From contig JACKAO010000008.1 of NCBI GenBank assembly GCA_020635035.1, positions 1 through 64,000 of the forward strand: a stretch of 64,000 nt of DNA, read 5' to 3'. Shown here piece by piece: positions 27,216-37,289 of this stretch. The translations under genes were made by a program, and so were the position numbers. This stretch comes from Calditrichia bacterium. GTDB lineage: Bacteria; Calditrichota; Calditrichia; Calditrichales; J004. How positions within the stretch are numbered: the first letter of the stretch is position 1; every line of letters begins with the position of its first letter. The notes under the pieces were generated by a model. It was not told the DNA's origin. It made no database searches and worked only from the letters and a program-made list of their open reading frames with translations.

Positions 27216-30200
27216 ATGAAAAAGCTAATTTTATTTATTCTTGTATTCAGTCTGGTTTACAGCGAAGAACCTGTTTTTGAGCATATCTTCCTTGAAGACG
27301 GCTTGTCACAAAGCTATGTTTCAGATATCCGGCAAGATATTTATGGCTATTTGTGGATTTCCACTCACGATGGATTAAATCGATTTGACGGCTATTCTTT
27401 TAAAGTATTCAGGCACATTCCCGGCGATTCAAACAGCTTGCAGGGAAACTGGATTAACTCCATTTTTACAGACAGCCGGGGTCGAATCTGGATTAAACTC
27501 GGTATCGGTGGTATAAATATTTATTCACCTGAAACTTCAGCATTTACATATCTGAATACAGCACCGGACAGCAGCGGGCTGCTGCATAAAACGTATAATC
27601 ACATTTCTGAAACTCCGGACGGGAGAATAATAATTTCAACTCCTGTCGGATTAAATGTGATAGATACAAATACAGAAAATACATTTATAGTTCGGAAAAT
27701 GCAGGTTATGTCCGGCCTTGCCAACGGAATCGATACGGTTTATCAGGGTTTTCGCACTTCTGTCAGCGACAATCGCAATGGCGTATGGAGCTTAACATTT
27801 AGTGGTGATTTGATTCGTTTTAATCTGAACGAGAACGCATTTGGCGAATATAAAATTATAGCCCAATCAAGTGATGACAATGAAATAAGCACGATTCTGT
27901 CTGATACCGATGGTAATATCTGGACAGGTGATACCCGGGGAAATGTATCCGTTTATCGGATATTCTCTTCCGTTGATTTCAGAAAGCAGGAAATTGCAGG
28001 TGTGCCCGACCACAGTCCGATTGTTTTTATGCATCGCAGCGGCGATTCCTTTTATTTCAGCACCCGAAATAACAGTGTTTATAAAATTATTGGCGGAAAA
28101 GCTAAAAAACTTCTGCAAACAACAACTGCCATTACCCGGATTATCGGTGACAGACGTGACGGTCTGTGGATCACAGCAGCCGGTAACTACCTTGTCCATT
28201 ACGATTCTGAAAACAAGAGAAAAATATTTTACCGCCCGGAACAAATCCACAACAAACTTAAGATGCACGGTTTTTTGACTGCTATATATGCAGATAACAG
28301 CGGTAATATATGGCTCGGCAGCAGCCGCTTAGGAATCCATAAATTTAGTCCTAACAAAGCATATTTTGCCTATTATGCGGATGGATTAAAAAACAGTTTT
28401 GTAACATCCTTTACTGAATCTGATGCCGGGAATATTTATATCGGTACATATGGCGGGGGGCTTCATGTGTTTAATCCGCAGGACAAATCAATTACACCGA
28501 TAGAAGACAGCCCGGATCTGATTACCGCCATGATACATACTAAAGACAATAATCTTCTAATTGGAACAGCAAATGGCGAAGTTTTTAACTATAACATATC
28601 CAGGAATAATTTTAAGGCAGAAATAAATAATTTGGGCGGCGGAGTAAGAAGTCTTCTGTTTAATTCACCCTATCTCTATATAGGAACAGATGGTGCCGGA
28701 CTTCAGCGACTGAATATGCAAACCGGCGAATTAAAAAAATATACAGCAGGTGACACAAGTGGTTCAGGCACCAGCTCGATTTTTGTCTGGTCAATGTATT
28801 TGGATAAATCTGACTTTCTCTGGCTTGGGCTGGCAGCTTCCGGGCTTAACAATTTAAATACAGCCACTGAAAAGTTTTCATATTTTTTGCCGGATGAAAA
28901 TACCCCCGGAACTTTAAATAACCAGACTGTCACTGCTATCTATCAGGATTCATCTTCGAAAATCTGGCTGGGTACATACAGTGGCGGGTTAAATGTCTAC
29001 GATCCTGAAAACGGCTGGTTTGATGCTATAACTCATAAAAATGGTTTAAGCGGAAATATGATCTGTACTGTTATTCCCGGGCCCAATCATAACCTTTGGC
29101 TCAGTACAAATAACGGCTTGACTCGCTTTAATACGCAGACACATAAAACACGCACCTACGACATGGGGGATGGCCTGCAAAGTAATGAATTTTTCCCCGG
29201 ATCGGGCTTGCTTTCAGGCAGCGGCCATATATATCTCGGGGGATTGAATGGCTTTAACGTTTTCCATCCCGATAGCATTCGCAGCAATCCTGAACCGCCG
29301 GGAATCCTGATAACAGATTTCAGCATTCATAATCAAACCATTCAATTACCGGATGGTCCGAATTTACCGTTCACAGGAAATGAAAAAATCAACCTGGATT
29401 ATACACAGAACTATATTACCTTCGAGTTTACCGCAACGGATTACACCTACCCGCAAAAGAATCGCTATATGTATCGCATGGAACCAATTGATAAATTATG
29501 GATAGCCGCAGAGAACCGGCGCTTTGGAAGTTACAGTAATTTGAAACCTGGCAATTATACACTTTTTGTTAAAGCTGCAAATAATGATGGTGTTTGGAAT
29601 GAAAGGGGAATCTCTGTTACAATAAATATTGAACCGCCCTTCTGGCAAACAGCCTGGTTTTATGTATTGATTGTATTATTCATTGGTGGAAGCGCAGTAC
29701 TTTTCCATCGCCGACGTTTAAGAAATAAACTTCAGCGTGCACTGGAAATTGAGCACATACGAGAAGTAGAACAAACCAATATCCGCAGTAAAACTGCCCG
29801 TGATTTTCATGATGAGATGGGGCACCGTTTAACCCGGATTACGATGTTGACTCAGCAGATTTTGCGAAAAGAAGCAAAAGATTCTGAGCTTTACAAACTT
29901 CTGGAGCAGATCAGCGAAAATGCGAACAACCTTTATCTTGGTACACGGGATTTTATCTGGGCTATCGATCCGCGTAACGATTCTCTTTTTGAACTCGCTG
30001 TTCGTATGAAGGATTTTGGCGATGAGTTATTTGATAACACCGGTACAGACTTCCGTGTTGACGGTGTGGATGAAAGCCTTGAACAGATCAATCTTACAAT
30101 GGAATTACGCCGCCAATTACCTTTAATTTTTAAGGAAGGTATGACAAATATTCTAAAGCATGCCCATGCCGCTAATGTTTTGCTGCGTTTTAAAGCAAAT

Positions 30201-30434
30201 TCTGAAGGGGGTGAAATTTCTTTAGAAGATGATGGAAAAGGCTTTAATGTTAAAGTTGTTTCAAAAGGATACGGTTTAAATAACATGCACACCCGTGCTG
30301 AAAAAATAGGCGCTGTTCTAAAGATATCATCATCAATTACTAAAGGTACAATTCTTACCTGTATGGTAAAATTCACCCAAAGTGGGGTATTGTCCAATGG
30401 CTCACAAAACCGTATACATATTAAAAAGAATTAA
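27216..30434 (+). CDS. Propeller-type sensor histidine kinase
   Basis: About 1072 residues, start taken at MKKLILF so that a signal peptide leads; the longer frame (17 codons) lacks a site. The periplasmic part is two seven-bladed-propeller-like arrays of Reg_prop repeats (recurrent DxxGxxWxGT-type motifs such as GNIWLGSSRLGIHKF) followed by a Y_Y_Y domain (about 690-800). One membrane helix (about 813-832) leads to a HisKA_3-like dimer domain with phospho-acceptor His865 in DFHDEMGHRL, and a HATPase domain (about 955-1060) with DDGKGF and GYGLNNMHTRA. It resembles the polysaccharide-sensing kinases of Bacteroidota but lacks the fused receiver and AraC parts, using instead the separate LuxR-type regulator encoded 12 bp downstream. 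Confidence 0.92.
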   Translation: MKKLILFILVFSLVYSEEPVFEHIFLEDGLSQSYVSDIRQDIYGYLWISTHDGLNRFDGYSFKVFRHIPGDSNSLQGNWINSIFTDSRGRIWIKLGIGGINIYSPETSAFTYLNTAPDSSGLLHKTYNHISETPDGRIIISTPVGLNVIDTNTENTFIVRKMQVMSGLANGIDTVYQGFRTSVSDNRNGVWSLTFSGDLIRFNLNENAFGEYKIIAQSSDDNEISTILSDTDGNIWTGDTRGNVSVYRIFSSVDFRKQEIAGVPDHSPIVFMHRSGDSFYFSTRNNSVYKIIGGKAKKLLQTTTAITRIIGDRRDGLWITAAGNYLVHYDSENKRKIFYRPEQIHNKLKMHGFLTAIYADNSGNIWLGSSRLGIHKFSPNKAYFAYYADGLKNSFVTSFTESDAGNIYIGTYGGGLHVFNPQDKSITPIEDSPDLITAMIHTKDNNLLIGTANGEVFNYNISRNNFKAEINNLGGGVRSLLFNSPYLYIGTDGAGLQRLNMQTGELKKYTAGDTSGSGTSSIFVWSMYLDKSDFLWLGLAASGLNNLNTATEKFSYFLPDENTPGTLNNQTVTAIYQDSSSKIWLGTYSGGLNVYDPENGWFDAITHKNGLSGNMICTVIPGPNHNLWLSTNNGLTRFNTQTHKTRTYDMGDGLQSNEFFPGSGLLSGSGHIYLGGLNGFNVFHPDSIRSNPEPPGILITDFSIHNQTIQLPDGPNLPFTGNEKINLDYTQNYITFEFTATDYTYPQKNRYMYRMEPIDKLWIAAENRRFGSYSNLKPGNYTLFVKAANNDGVWNERGISVTINIEPPFWQTAWFYVLIVLFIGGSAVLFHRRRLRNKLQRALEIEHIREVEQTNIRSKTARDFHDEMGHRLTRITMLTQQILRKEAKDSELYKLLEQISENANNLYLGTRDFIWAIDPRNDSLFELAVRMKDFGDELFDNTGTDFRVDGVDESLEQINLTMELRRQLPLIFKEGMTNILKHAHAANVLLRFKANSEGGEISLEDDGKGFNVKVVSKGYGLNNMHTRAEKIGAVLKISSSITKGTILTCMVKFTQSGVLSNGSQNRIHIKKN

Positions 30435-30446
30435 CAATAGTTTCCA

Positions 30447-31082
30447 ATGCACTCTGAAGAAATTGTAATTAACGTATCTATCGTGGAAGATGATGAACTG
30501 ATCCGTGATGGTATTTCCACATTGTTATCGCACCGGCAGGAATTTAACCTGCTCGGCAGCTTCGGTCGTTGTGAAGATCTCCTGGATACACTTGAAGAAA
30601 TTACACCCGACATTATTTTAATGGATATTGATCTGCCGGGGATATCAGGAATTGAAGGTATAAAACTGGTAAAGGAAAAATTTCCGGCTATTGACATATT
30701 AGTTCTGACCGTCCACGAAAACGACGACATGGTTTTTGAAGCACTATGCGCCGGTGCCTGCGGATACCTGACCAAAAATATTGATTCCGGACGCTTGTTA
30801 GAATCCATCCGTGATGTTCATAACGGCGGATCACCTATGAGCACCAATATCGCCCGAATGGTTGTTAAATCATTTCAGCGCAATCAGCATAGTCCGCTAA
30901 CCGGGCGGGAAACAGAAGTCCTGAACCTGCTGTCCCGCGGTAAAAGCTATAAAATGATTGCCGATGATATTTTTATCGACAAAGAAACAGTCCGGACTCA
31001 CATAAAAAACATCTACCGTAAACTGGAAGTTCATAGCAAGGCAGATGCTATTGAGAAAGCCTTAAAGCAAAAGTTGATATAA
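30447..31082 (+). CDS. NarL/LuxR-type response regulator
   Basis: 211 residues: receiver domain (about 8-125) with Asp60 in ILMDIDLPG as phospho-acceptor, the acidic pair near the N-terminus (VEDDE), Thr and Lys equivalents in VLTVHEN and LTKNI, and a C-terminal LuxR-type helix-turn-helix (about 148-205, LTGRETEVLNLLSRGKSYKM, VRTHIKNIYRKL). It lies 12 bp after the propeller kinase and is its obvious partner. The next gene, a secreted S41 peptidase, starts after a single intervening base and may be in the same message or the regulon. Confidence 0.95.
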   Translation: MHSEEIVINVSIVEDDELIRDGISTLLSHRQEFNLLGSFGRCEDLLDTLEEITPDIILMDIDLPGISGIEGIKLVKEKFPAIDILVLTVHENDDMVFEALCAGACGYLTKNIDSGRLLESIRDVHNGGSPMSTNIARMVVKSFQRNQHSPLTGRETEVLNLLSRGKSYKMIADDIFIDKETVRTHIKNIYRKLEVHSKADAIEKALKQKLI

Positions 31083-31083
31083 G

Positions 31084-32931
31084 ATGTATCGCTATTTAAT
31101 CGCTGGGATTGCAGGATTCTTTTCATTTAGCTTGTTGGTTGCCCAATCTGTAGATGACACTCTATTGTATAATTCTATACTCAATAGGACCCTGGCTGCA
31201 AACGAAATAATTCCTTTCAAAAAAAGTACATCTACAAACGCTCATTTCACAACTGATGATTGGCGTAAGAAAATAGATGCCTATTGGGGTAGTGGTATCA
31301 GCACCGCAGAAAAACTTACAATATTTGATAATTTCTGGGAAGCTGTAAGGACCCAATACGCCGCCTTTCAAAATCTTTCTGTAAATGTTACCATGCTTCA
31401 CGACCAATATCGGCAGGAGATTGAGCAAGGTGTAAGTCGCGGCAGATTTGCAGCAATAATGAATCATTTCTCATTAGCATTAAATGAAGCCCATACAATT
31501 TGTGCAGATATCCCGGTAAATTTCGGAACTGCTCTTGGCCCGGGTGTACCAATTTTTGTTGTCGGTCCCTGGCAGCGCAATGACTGGTTTGGCGCCTGTC
31601 TTACCCTGGCGGAAGACAGCAGTATTGTTGTTTACAAAGCTTTGCCTAATCATGTTCTCGGACTGGTTGCCGGTGATATTATTTTAGGCTATGATGGTAT
31701 TCCCTGGAAAAAATTATACAACGATTTACTTCTTGCCGAACTTCCTATTCAGCCAATTGGTTTTGCCAGCACGAAAGAATCCATGACGCACTGCCTGATG
31801 GCCAGCGCCGGGTTAAACTGGCACCTTTTTCAAACCATTGATATCCTGAAAGCATCCACAGGTGATACCGTTCGTCTCGCAACGGAAATTCTTCAATTAC
31901 AAAAAGGAGCCATCTGGGGAAATGAACAGCTACCTGTAAAAGGAGTTCCTATCCCTGATATTTTAAAAAATGATTATGTCTCATGGGGAATTATTGAATC
32001 AACCAACATTGGCTATATTTATGTCGCTTCCTGGAATTCAAATCCCGCTTATAATATCAGCAATGAATTTGCAGATGCTGTGTACCAGGTAATGTACCGA
32101 CAGCAAACATCCGGGCTTATCATTGATATGCGAAATAACGATGGCGGATGGATGCCTGTTGCGCATGCAGGCTATGCATTACTTTTTGATACGAACATTA
32201 AAACGGTTGCCTTTGATATCCGTGACAACCCGGATGATCCATACAGCATGAAGGCACACCCGACATACACATCAGAAGTTTTTACCATTCCGGGAAATCA
32301 TTTTAGTTATTACGATAAACCTATCGCGATTTTAACCGGCCCCGGCGCCATAAGTAATGGTGATTTTGAATCGTTTCGCTTGCGCTTACACCCAAATGCA
32401 CAACTTTTTGGAAAATCATCCTGTGGAGCATTTGCAACGTCCGTGCAGCAGGACCTCGGAAACAGCAACTGGTTTTTTCTTTTGACAACCGGAAATGGCT
32501 ATCCGGTAAATAAAGCAGGAGAATACCTGACGCATACAAATCTTGAAATTGACCGGGATGTTTGGCTGACGCAGGAAGGTATTCTTAATAATCAGGATGA
32601 TGTTGTGTCAGAAGCAGTGGATTGGATTAATTTATCATCAGGAATCGTAACTGCTGGCAACCCTGTTAACAGTTTTACTCTCTTCCAGAACTATCCCAAT
32701 CCATTTAATCCAACTACAACCATCTCTTATATTGCTCCGGCAAATGTACAGATAGAGATTAAAATTTTTAACATCCAGGGCAGAGAAATTTTTTCTTTTC
32801 AAAGGAATCATAAAGATACAGGTAAACATGAGATACAATTCGACGGATTTTCGATTCCAAGCGGTTTGTATTTTTATTCCATATCGACTGGATATTTTAA
32901 AGAAACAAAAAAAATGATCCTGATTAAGTAG
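31084..32931 (+). CDS. Secreted S41-family peptidase with type IX sorting tail
   Basis: 615 residues with signal peptide (to about residue 20, ending LVAQ). The core is a C-terminal-processing-peptidase-like S41 fold: PDZ-like segment GDIILGYDGIPWKKL (about 195-215), SGLIIDMRNNDGG (about 340-352), and the nucleophile loop GPGAISNGDF with Ser424. The last 75 residues form a type-A sorting domain (NYPNPFNP, IFNIQGREIF, GLYFYSI, KKMILIK), recognised by type IX secretion and cleaved or anchored on export. The gene follows the response regulator by one base. Expected role: extracellular or surface peptidase under control of the kinase-regulator pair. The catalytic Lys was not identified with certainty. 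Confidence 0.85.
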   Translation: MYRYLIAGIAGFFSFSLLVAQSVDDTLLYNSILNRTLAANEIIPFKKSTSTNAHFTTDDWRKKIDAYWGSGISTAEKLTIFDNFWEAVRTQYAAFQNLSVNVTMLHDQYRQEIEQGVSRGRFAAIMNHFSLALNEAHTICADIPVNFGTALGPGVPIFVVGPWQRNDWFGACLTLAEDSSIVVYKALPNHVLGLVAGDIILGYDGIPWKKLYNDLLLAELPIQPIGFASTKESMTHCLMASAGLNWHLFQTIDILKASTGDTVRLATEILQLQKGAIWGNEQLPVKGVPIPDILKNDYVSWGIIESTNIGYIYVASWNSNPAYNISNEFADAVYQVMYRQQTSGLIIDMRNNDGGWMPVAHAGYALLFDTNIKTVAFDIRDNPDDPYSMKAHPTYTSEVFTIPGNHFSYYDKPIAILTGPGAISNGDFESFRLRLHPNAQLFGKSSCGAFATSVQQDLGNSNWFFLLTTGNGYPVNKAGEYLTHTNLEIDRDVWLTQEGILNNQDDVVSEAVDWINLSSGIVTAGNPVNSFTLFQNYPNPFNPTTTISYIAPANVQIEIKIFNIQGREIFSFQRNHKDTGKHEIQFDGFSIPSGLYFYSISTGYFKETKKMILIK

Positions 32932-33115
32932 CCAACGGAGCACGGCAAAAAATATTTGATCTTCTTCTCTTTGATTCAGCATTTAATGCACCAAACTTAC
33001 CATTTATTTAGCAAAACTGCCGTTTATCAATATCCCCTAAAATGGGTGATTTCGTTCGCCCTGAAAGCCTGATATTTTACTCCCGTTAAAAATAAAACGA
33101 TGGAGGATTTTAGTG

Positions 33116-35461
33116 ATGTTACGCTTTACTTTTTTTGTTTTAAGTATCATTGGAATATTAAATGCTCAGAACTATACCCGTATTACAGATCAATCCAACC
33201 CCGTTGTCAGCATGGATACAGGTCAGAATTACTCCGGGGCCGCCTGGATAGATTATAATAATGATGGCTTGCAGGATCTGTTTGCAACCCCTTCTTTCCT
33301 GTTTAAAAACAACGGGTCTGGCAATTTTGAATATATCGAGACAGAAATTGGTAAATCGCAGAATAATTCATTCAGTAATGGTACATCCTGGGCGGATGTG
33401 GATAATGACGGGGATCTGGATTGCTTTTTATCCGGAAACCCATCCACACTTTACCTGAATCTTGGAGATGATAATTTTGCGGAGTACCACTATGGCGATC
33501 TTGGATATGTGGCCGATTACTCCGGTTTTAATGATAACCGCGGGTGGACCGGTGCTTTTGGGGATTATGACAATGATGGTTTTGTAGATCTTGTTATAAC
33601 CCACCCGCAAAATTTCCTGGGTTCACCGGCACATCCTTCACGATTAATGCATTATAATGGCAGCGGTGGATTTACCATGATCACGGATTATGATTTCACA
33701 ACAACACTTGCCCCCTACACTGTTGCAACCTGGTCCGATTATAACCAGGATGGTGATCTTGATTTGTTTATTGGCAGCGGTCCCGCCGGATCCGCCGGGG
33801 AAGATTATCTCTATGACAATCAATTAAGTGAAAGCGGAACTGCTGAGTTGCTGAGAATTACAACTGCGCCCTTAGGAACAGTCTTGCAGGATGGCCAGGT
33901 ATGGAACTGGATTGACTTCGACAACGATGGAGATCTTGATGGTTTTCTTACCAACTATGGGGGCGCTCCAAATCGTTTGTATCGCAATGATAACGGTAGT
34001 TATACGAGCATTTCAAACAATCTGACTTTTAACGGGTCGATGCTTGCAAACATCTGGGGAGATATTGATAATGACGGCGATTTAGATGTTATCATGACCG
34101 GTGATACGGGGAATGCATTTTTTATCAATAATGGTGATGGAAGTTTTACATCCGTTGATAATGAAATCAGTTCTATTTACTCCGTGGGTGCAGCTTTTGC
34201 CGATTATGATAATGACGGCGACCTGGATTTATTTTTATCCGATGGCAATGCCCCTGAAAATGAAAAAGCTTTATTCCGGAATGATACTGAGAACAGCAAT
34301 CACTGGCTTAACATTCAGTTACATGGAACTGTTTCAAATGCCGCAGCCATTGGAGCACGTGTAAAAGTTTTAGCTTCGATTAATGGTAAACCCACCTGGC
34401 AGGTCAGGGAAGTTTCAGCACAAAACAGTTTTAACAGTCATAACAGCCTGCGTCTTCATTTTGGGTTAGCGGATGCTCAGATGGCAGACTCATTGCAAAT
34501 CATCTGGCCTTCCGGCAATAAAACAGAAAAAATCGCTGTGAGTGCAGATCAGTTCTTAAACTATACTGAACCCGTTCCTGATGATTTCTTTCGTGCAAAC
34601 TTCAAAGCTGATGTACGCAGGGATTTTGGTAATTCTGTCAAGATACAATTCAGCGATTTAACGTTAACGGGTGAAAACAATCCTGCTACAAGCTGGCAAT
34701 GGGATTTTGAAAATGACGGAGTTATTGATTCTGATATTCAAAGCCCAGAATGGACTTATGATTCTGCCGCTGTTTACTCAGTTCGTTTAGTTGTATCAGA
34801 TGGCAGCCACAGTGAAGAAAAGATTTTTCCGAACTATATCAGCATACAGCGCAAACCGGGGCTTCCCATAGTTGAGTATTTTTCTCATACATTCACCGAT
34901 ACTTTAGTCGAAAAAAGACAAATGATTGATTTTGCCCTGACCGCTAAAGATACTTCTGACTATCCTTTGTCTTTTTTGTGGACATTAAACAGCGTGCCCA
35001 AAAGCATGGACACTTCATATTCATACCGGGCATCTTCATTTGGACTACCAAAAACCGACACTGTAAAAGTGTCCATCTCAAACGGATTTAACGAAGTTCA
35101 AAAAACCTGGTTAATCCAAGTTGTCAATGAAATAACTGCTATTTGGAGTGCATCTCTAGACCTTCCTGATAAATTTGCACTTCAGGAAAATTATCCCAAT
35201 CCTTTTAATCCGGAGACAAAAATTAAATATCAGCTGCCAGAATCTGCTCATATCCGGATTACAATTTTTAACCTTCTTGGACAAACTATTAGAACTCTTG
35301 TTAATACCATTGAGGAGCCCGGGTATAAACATGCAACCTGGAATGGTAAGGACAATTTCGGGGGCAAAGTTAGTTCAGGATTTTATTTTTATCGTCTGGA
35401 GGCAAATCAAAACGGGAAATTGATCTTTCAGCAAAATCGAAAAATGCTCCTTCTTAAATAA
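33116..35461 (+). CDS. Secreted FG-GAP/VCBS - ASPIC/UnbV - PKD protein with type IX sorting tail
   Basis: About 781 residues with signal peptide (ending LNAQ). A propeller of FG-GAP/VCBS repeats occupies residues 35-400; at least seven calcium-type loops of the form DxDNDGDLD are visible (DYNNDGLQD, DVDNDGDLD, DYDNDGFVD, DYNQDGDLD, DFDNDGDLD, DIDNDGDLD, DYDNDGDLD). An ASPIC/UnbV domain follows (about 395-490), then a PKD-like domain (about 540-625, WQWDFENDG), an Ig-like segment, and a type-A sorting domain (about 700-781, NYPNPFNP, GFYFYRL, KMLLLK). This is a calcium-stabilised cell-surface or secreted protein, possibly adhesive or carbohydrate-binding; no enzyme motif is seen. GTG and ATG are adjacent at the start; GGAGG lies nine bases before the ATG. 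Confidence 0.88.
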   Translation: MLRFTFFVLSIIGILNAQNYTRITDQSNPVVSMDTGQNYSGAAWIDYNNDGLQDLFATPSFLFKNNGSGNFEYIETEIGKSQNNSFSNGTSWADVDNDGDLDCFLSGNPSTLYLNLGDDNFAEYHYGDLGYVADYSGFNDNRGWTGAFGDYDNDGFVDLVITHPQNFLGSPAHPSRLMHYNGSGGFTMITDYDFTTTLAPYTVATWSDYNQDGDLDLFIGSGPAGSAGEDYLYDNQLSESGTAELLRITTAPLGTVLQDGQVWNWIDFDNDGDLDGFLTNYGGAPNRLYRNDNGSYTSISNNLTFNGSMLANIWGDIDNDGDLDVIMTGDTGNAFFINNGDGSFTSVDNEISSIYSVGAAFADYDNDGDLDLFLSDGNAPENEKALFRNDTENSNHWLNIQLHGTVSNAAAIGARVKVLASINGKPTWQVREVSAQNSFNSHNSLRLHFGLADAQMADSLQIIWPSGNKTEKIAVSADQFLNYTEPVPDDFFRANFKADVRRDFGNSVKIQFSDLTLTGENNPATSWQWDFENDGVIDSDIQSPEWTYDSAAVYSVRLVVSDGSHSEEKIFPNYISIQRKPGLPIVEYFSHTFTDTLVEKRQMIDFALTAKDTSDYPLSFLWTLNSVPKSMDTSYSYRASSFGLPKTDTVKVSISNGFNEVQKTWLIQVVNEITAIWSASLDLPDKFALQENYPNPFNPETKIKYQLPESAHIRITIFNLLGQTIRTLVNTIEEPGYKHATWNGKDNFGGKVSSGFYFYRLEANQNGKLIFQQNRKMLLLK

Positions 35462-35507
35462 AATAATCCGTGTGTGAATGGGGGATAAAATTTTATAAGG
35501 AGAAAGA

Positions 35508-36002
35508 ATGAGATTTTTCATAATATTTTTCATTTCAGTCTTAATAACCAGTGTTGGAGCAAAACAACAAAAACCCTGCACGGCACCTGAAGCAAGGCAA
35601 TTTGATTTTTGGATTGGTGAATGGATTGCTACCTGGTCTGATACAGCATATGGAACAAACAGTATCAGTAAAATCTTAGGTGGCTGCGTCATTTCTGAGC
35701 AGTTTAACGGTTCACCGGCATCTCCATTAGTTGGCAGAAGTTTTTCTGTTTACAATTCCCGAACAGGCAATTGGCAGCAAACCTGGGTTGATAACCAGGG
35801 TGCCTATCTTGAATTCAGCGGCGGGTGGCAGGACAATAAAATGATTCTTTCCAGGGAAGTAAATTTGAATGGAAAAAACATTATTCAACGGATGATTTGG
35901 TACAACATTAATAAAAACGAATTCGATTGGGATTGGCAGCGCAGCGATGATAATGGCAATACCTGGAAAACCAACTGGCAAATCCACTATCGCAGAAAAT
36001 AA
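35508..36002 (+). CDS. Secreted DUF1579-like beta-barrel protein
   Basis: 164 residues with signal peptide (to about 19). The mature part has the DUF1579/lipocalin-like pattern: FDFWIGEWIATW near the N-terminus, repeated tryptophan-containing beta strands, GRSFSVYNSRTGNWQQTWVD and a C-terminal WDWQRSDDNGNTW strand. Such proteins are small periplasmic barrels of unknown function, possibly binding hydrophobic ligands. AAGGAGAAAG precedes the ATG. It is followed by a strong bidirectional terminator. Confidence 0.78.
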   Translation: MRFFIIFFISVLITSVGAKQQKPCTAPEARQFDFWIGEWIATWSDTAYGTNSISKILGGCVISEQFNGSPASPLVGRSFSVYNSRTGNWQQTWVDNQGAYLEFSGGWQDNKMILSREVNLNGKNIIQRMIWYNINKNEFDWDWQRSDDNGNTWKTNWQIHYRRK

Positions 36003-36014
36003 TTCCCGTAAAAT

Positions 36015-36051
36015 AAAAATCCCGGCCTTGAAAGAACCGGGATTTTTTTTT
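36015..36051. terminator. Bidirectional intrinsic terminator
   Basis: AAAAATCCCGG (36015-36025) and CCGGGATTTTT (36037-36047) form an 11-bp stem with an 11-nt loop; the plus strand continues in T to 36051 and the minus strand has five T within the stem base. It lies between the convergent DUF1579-like and metK genes and can serve both, best in the plus direction. Confidence 0.85.
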
Positions 36052-36065
36052 GAACCTGGGATATT

Positions 36066-37196
36066 TTATTTTTTTAACATATTAACTTTATCTGTCTTTT
36101 CCCATGTGAACTCAGGAAGGTTACGTCCAAAATGTCCATAAGCGGCTGTTTTTCTGAAGATCGGACGACGCAGTTTAAGCGTTTCAATGATACCGGCCGG
36201 AGTAAAATCAAAAATCTTTTGGATTTTTTCAGCTAATTCTTCTTCCGGGATTATACCTGTACCAAAGGTCTCAACCATTAAAGAAACAGGCTCAGCAACA
36301 CCAATCGCATAAGCAACCTGGAGGCCACATTTATCAGCAAGACCGGCAGCTACAACATTTTTAGCTACATAACGGGCAAAATAGGCAGCAGAACGGTCCA
36401 CTTTTGTAGCATCTTTTCCGCTGAAAGCACCACCGCCATGGCTGTACATACCACCATAAGTATCAACAATAATTTTGCGCCCGGTTAAACCTGCATCACC
36501 TTGCGGCCCGCCAATCACAAATCGTCCTGTCGGATTAATAAAATAATCTACTTTACCCTTCATTAGATTTTCAGGGATTTCTTTTTTTATCACTTCTTCA
36601 ATGATAGCTTCTTTAAGCGTGCTGTTATTAACATCTTCATCATGTTGTGTTGAGATAACCACTTTTTCGACAGCTACAGGAATCCCGTCACGGTATCTTA
36701 CCGCAACCTGTGATTTACCATCAGGACGCAGAAAACCAAGAGTGTTGTCTTTACGCACTTTTGCCAATCTTGCCGTTAAGCGGTGTGCCAGTGCAATTGG
36801 CATCGGCATTAATTCAGGCGTTTCTTTTGTGGCATAACCAAACATCATCCCCTGATCGCCTGCTCCGGCTTTATCCACTCCCATAGCAATATCTGATGAC
36901 TGTTGATCGATTGTTGTCATAACTGCACAGGTTTCATAATCAAAACCATAATGTGCATTTGTATAGCCAATATCTTTTATTACATTTCGCGCAATAATCG
37001 GGATATCCACATAACACTCTGTTGTAATTTCACCGCCAATCAGCGCTAAACCTGTAGTAACAAAGGTTTCGCATGCAACACGACCAAAAGGATCTTTTGT
37101 TAGAACTTCATCAAGGACGGCATCAGAAATCTGGTCCGCAATCTTATCCGGATGTCCTTCAGTAACTGATTCCGATGAAAACAAATATTCAGACAT
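36066..37196 (-). CDS. metK: S-adenosylmethionine synthetase
   Basis: Converts methionine and ATP to S-adenosylmethionine in the cytoplasm. The 376 residues begin with the family N-terminus (LFSSESVTEGHPDKIADQIS) and contain both signatures: GAGDQGMMFGYA (about 112-123) and GGGAFSGKDATKVDRS (about 255-270). The length is near the usual 380-390. TTAAGGAGAA precedes the ATG. It lies 93 bp downstream of the sugar-isomerase gene on the same strand. No SAM riboswitch was recognised in the short leader. Confidence 0.97.
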   Translation of the reverse strand: MSEYLFSSESVTEGHPDKIADQISDAVLDEVLTKDPFGRVACETFVTTGLALIGGEITTECYVDIPIIARNVIKDIGYTNAHYGFDYETCAVMTTIDQQSSDIAMGVDKAGAGDQGMMFGYATKETPELMPMPIALAHRLTARLAKVRKDNTLGFLRPDGKSQVAVRYRDGIPVAVEKVVISTQHDEDVNNSTLKEAIIEEVIKKEIPENLMKGKVDYFINPTGRFVIGGPQGDAGLTGRKIIVDTYGGMYSHGGGAFSGKDATKVDRSAAYFARYVAKNVVAAGLADKCGLQVAYAIGVAEPVSLMVETFGTGIIPEEELAEKIQKIFDFTPAGIIETLKLRRPIFRKTAAYGHFGRNLPEFTWEKTDKVNMLKK

Positions 37197-37289
37197 AAAT
37201 TTTTCTCCTTAAACAAATACAGCTTTTAAAAGTCCGCCAATATACAAATATTCATAATACAATACCTGATTTTAGCGTTCTCAGAGTTC

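Noticed and set aside
33245..34230. Repeated DxDNDGDLD-coding segments as a DNA repeat array
   Set aside because: The periodicity is that of protein-level FG-GAP/VCBS calcium loops; spacing and codons vary, so it is not a CRISPR or tandem DNA repeat.
37197..37289. SAM riboswitch in front of metK
   Set aside because: The 93-base leader shows no stacked helices or terminator; it is too short and AT-rich for the known classes.
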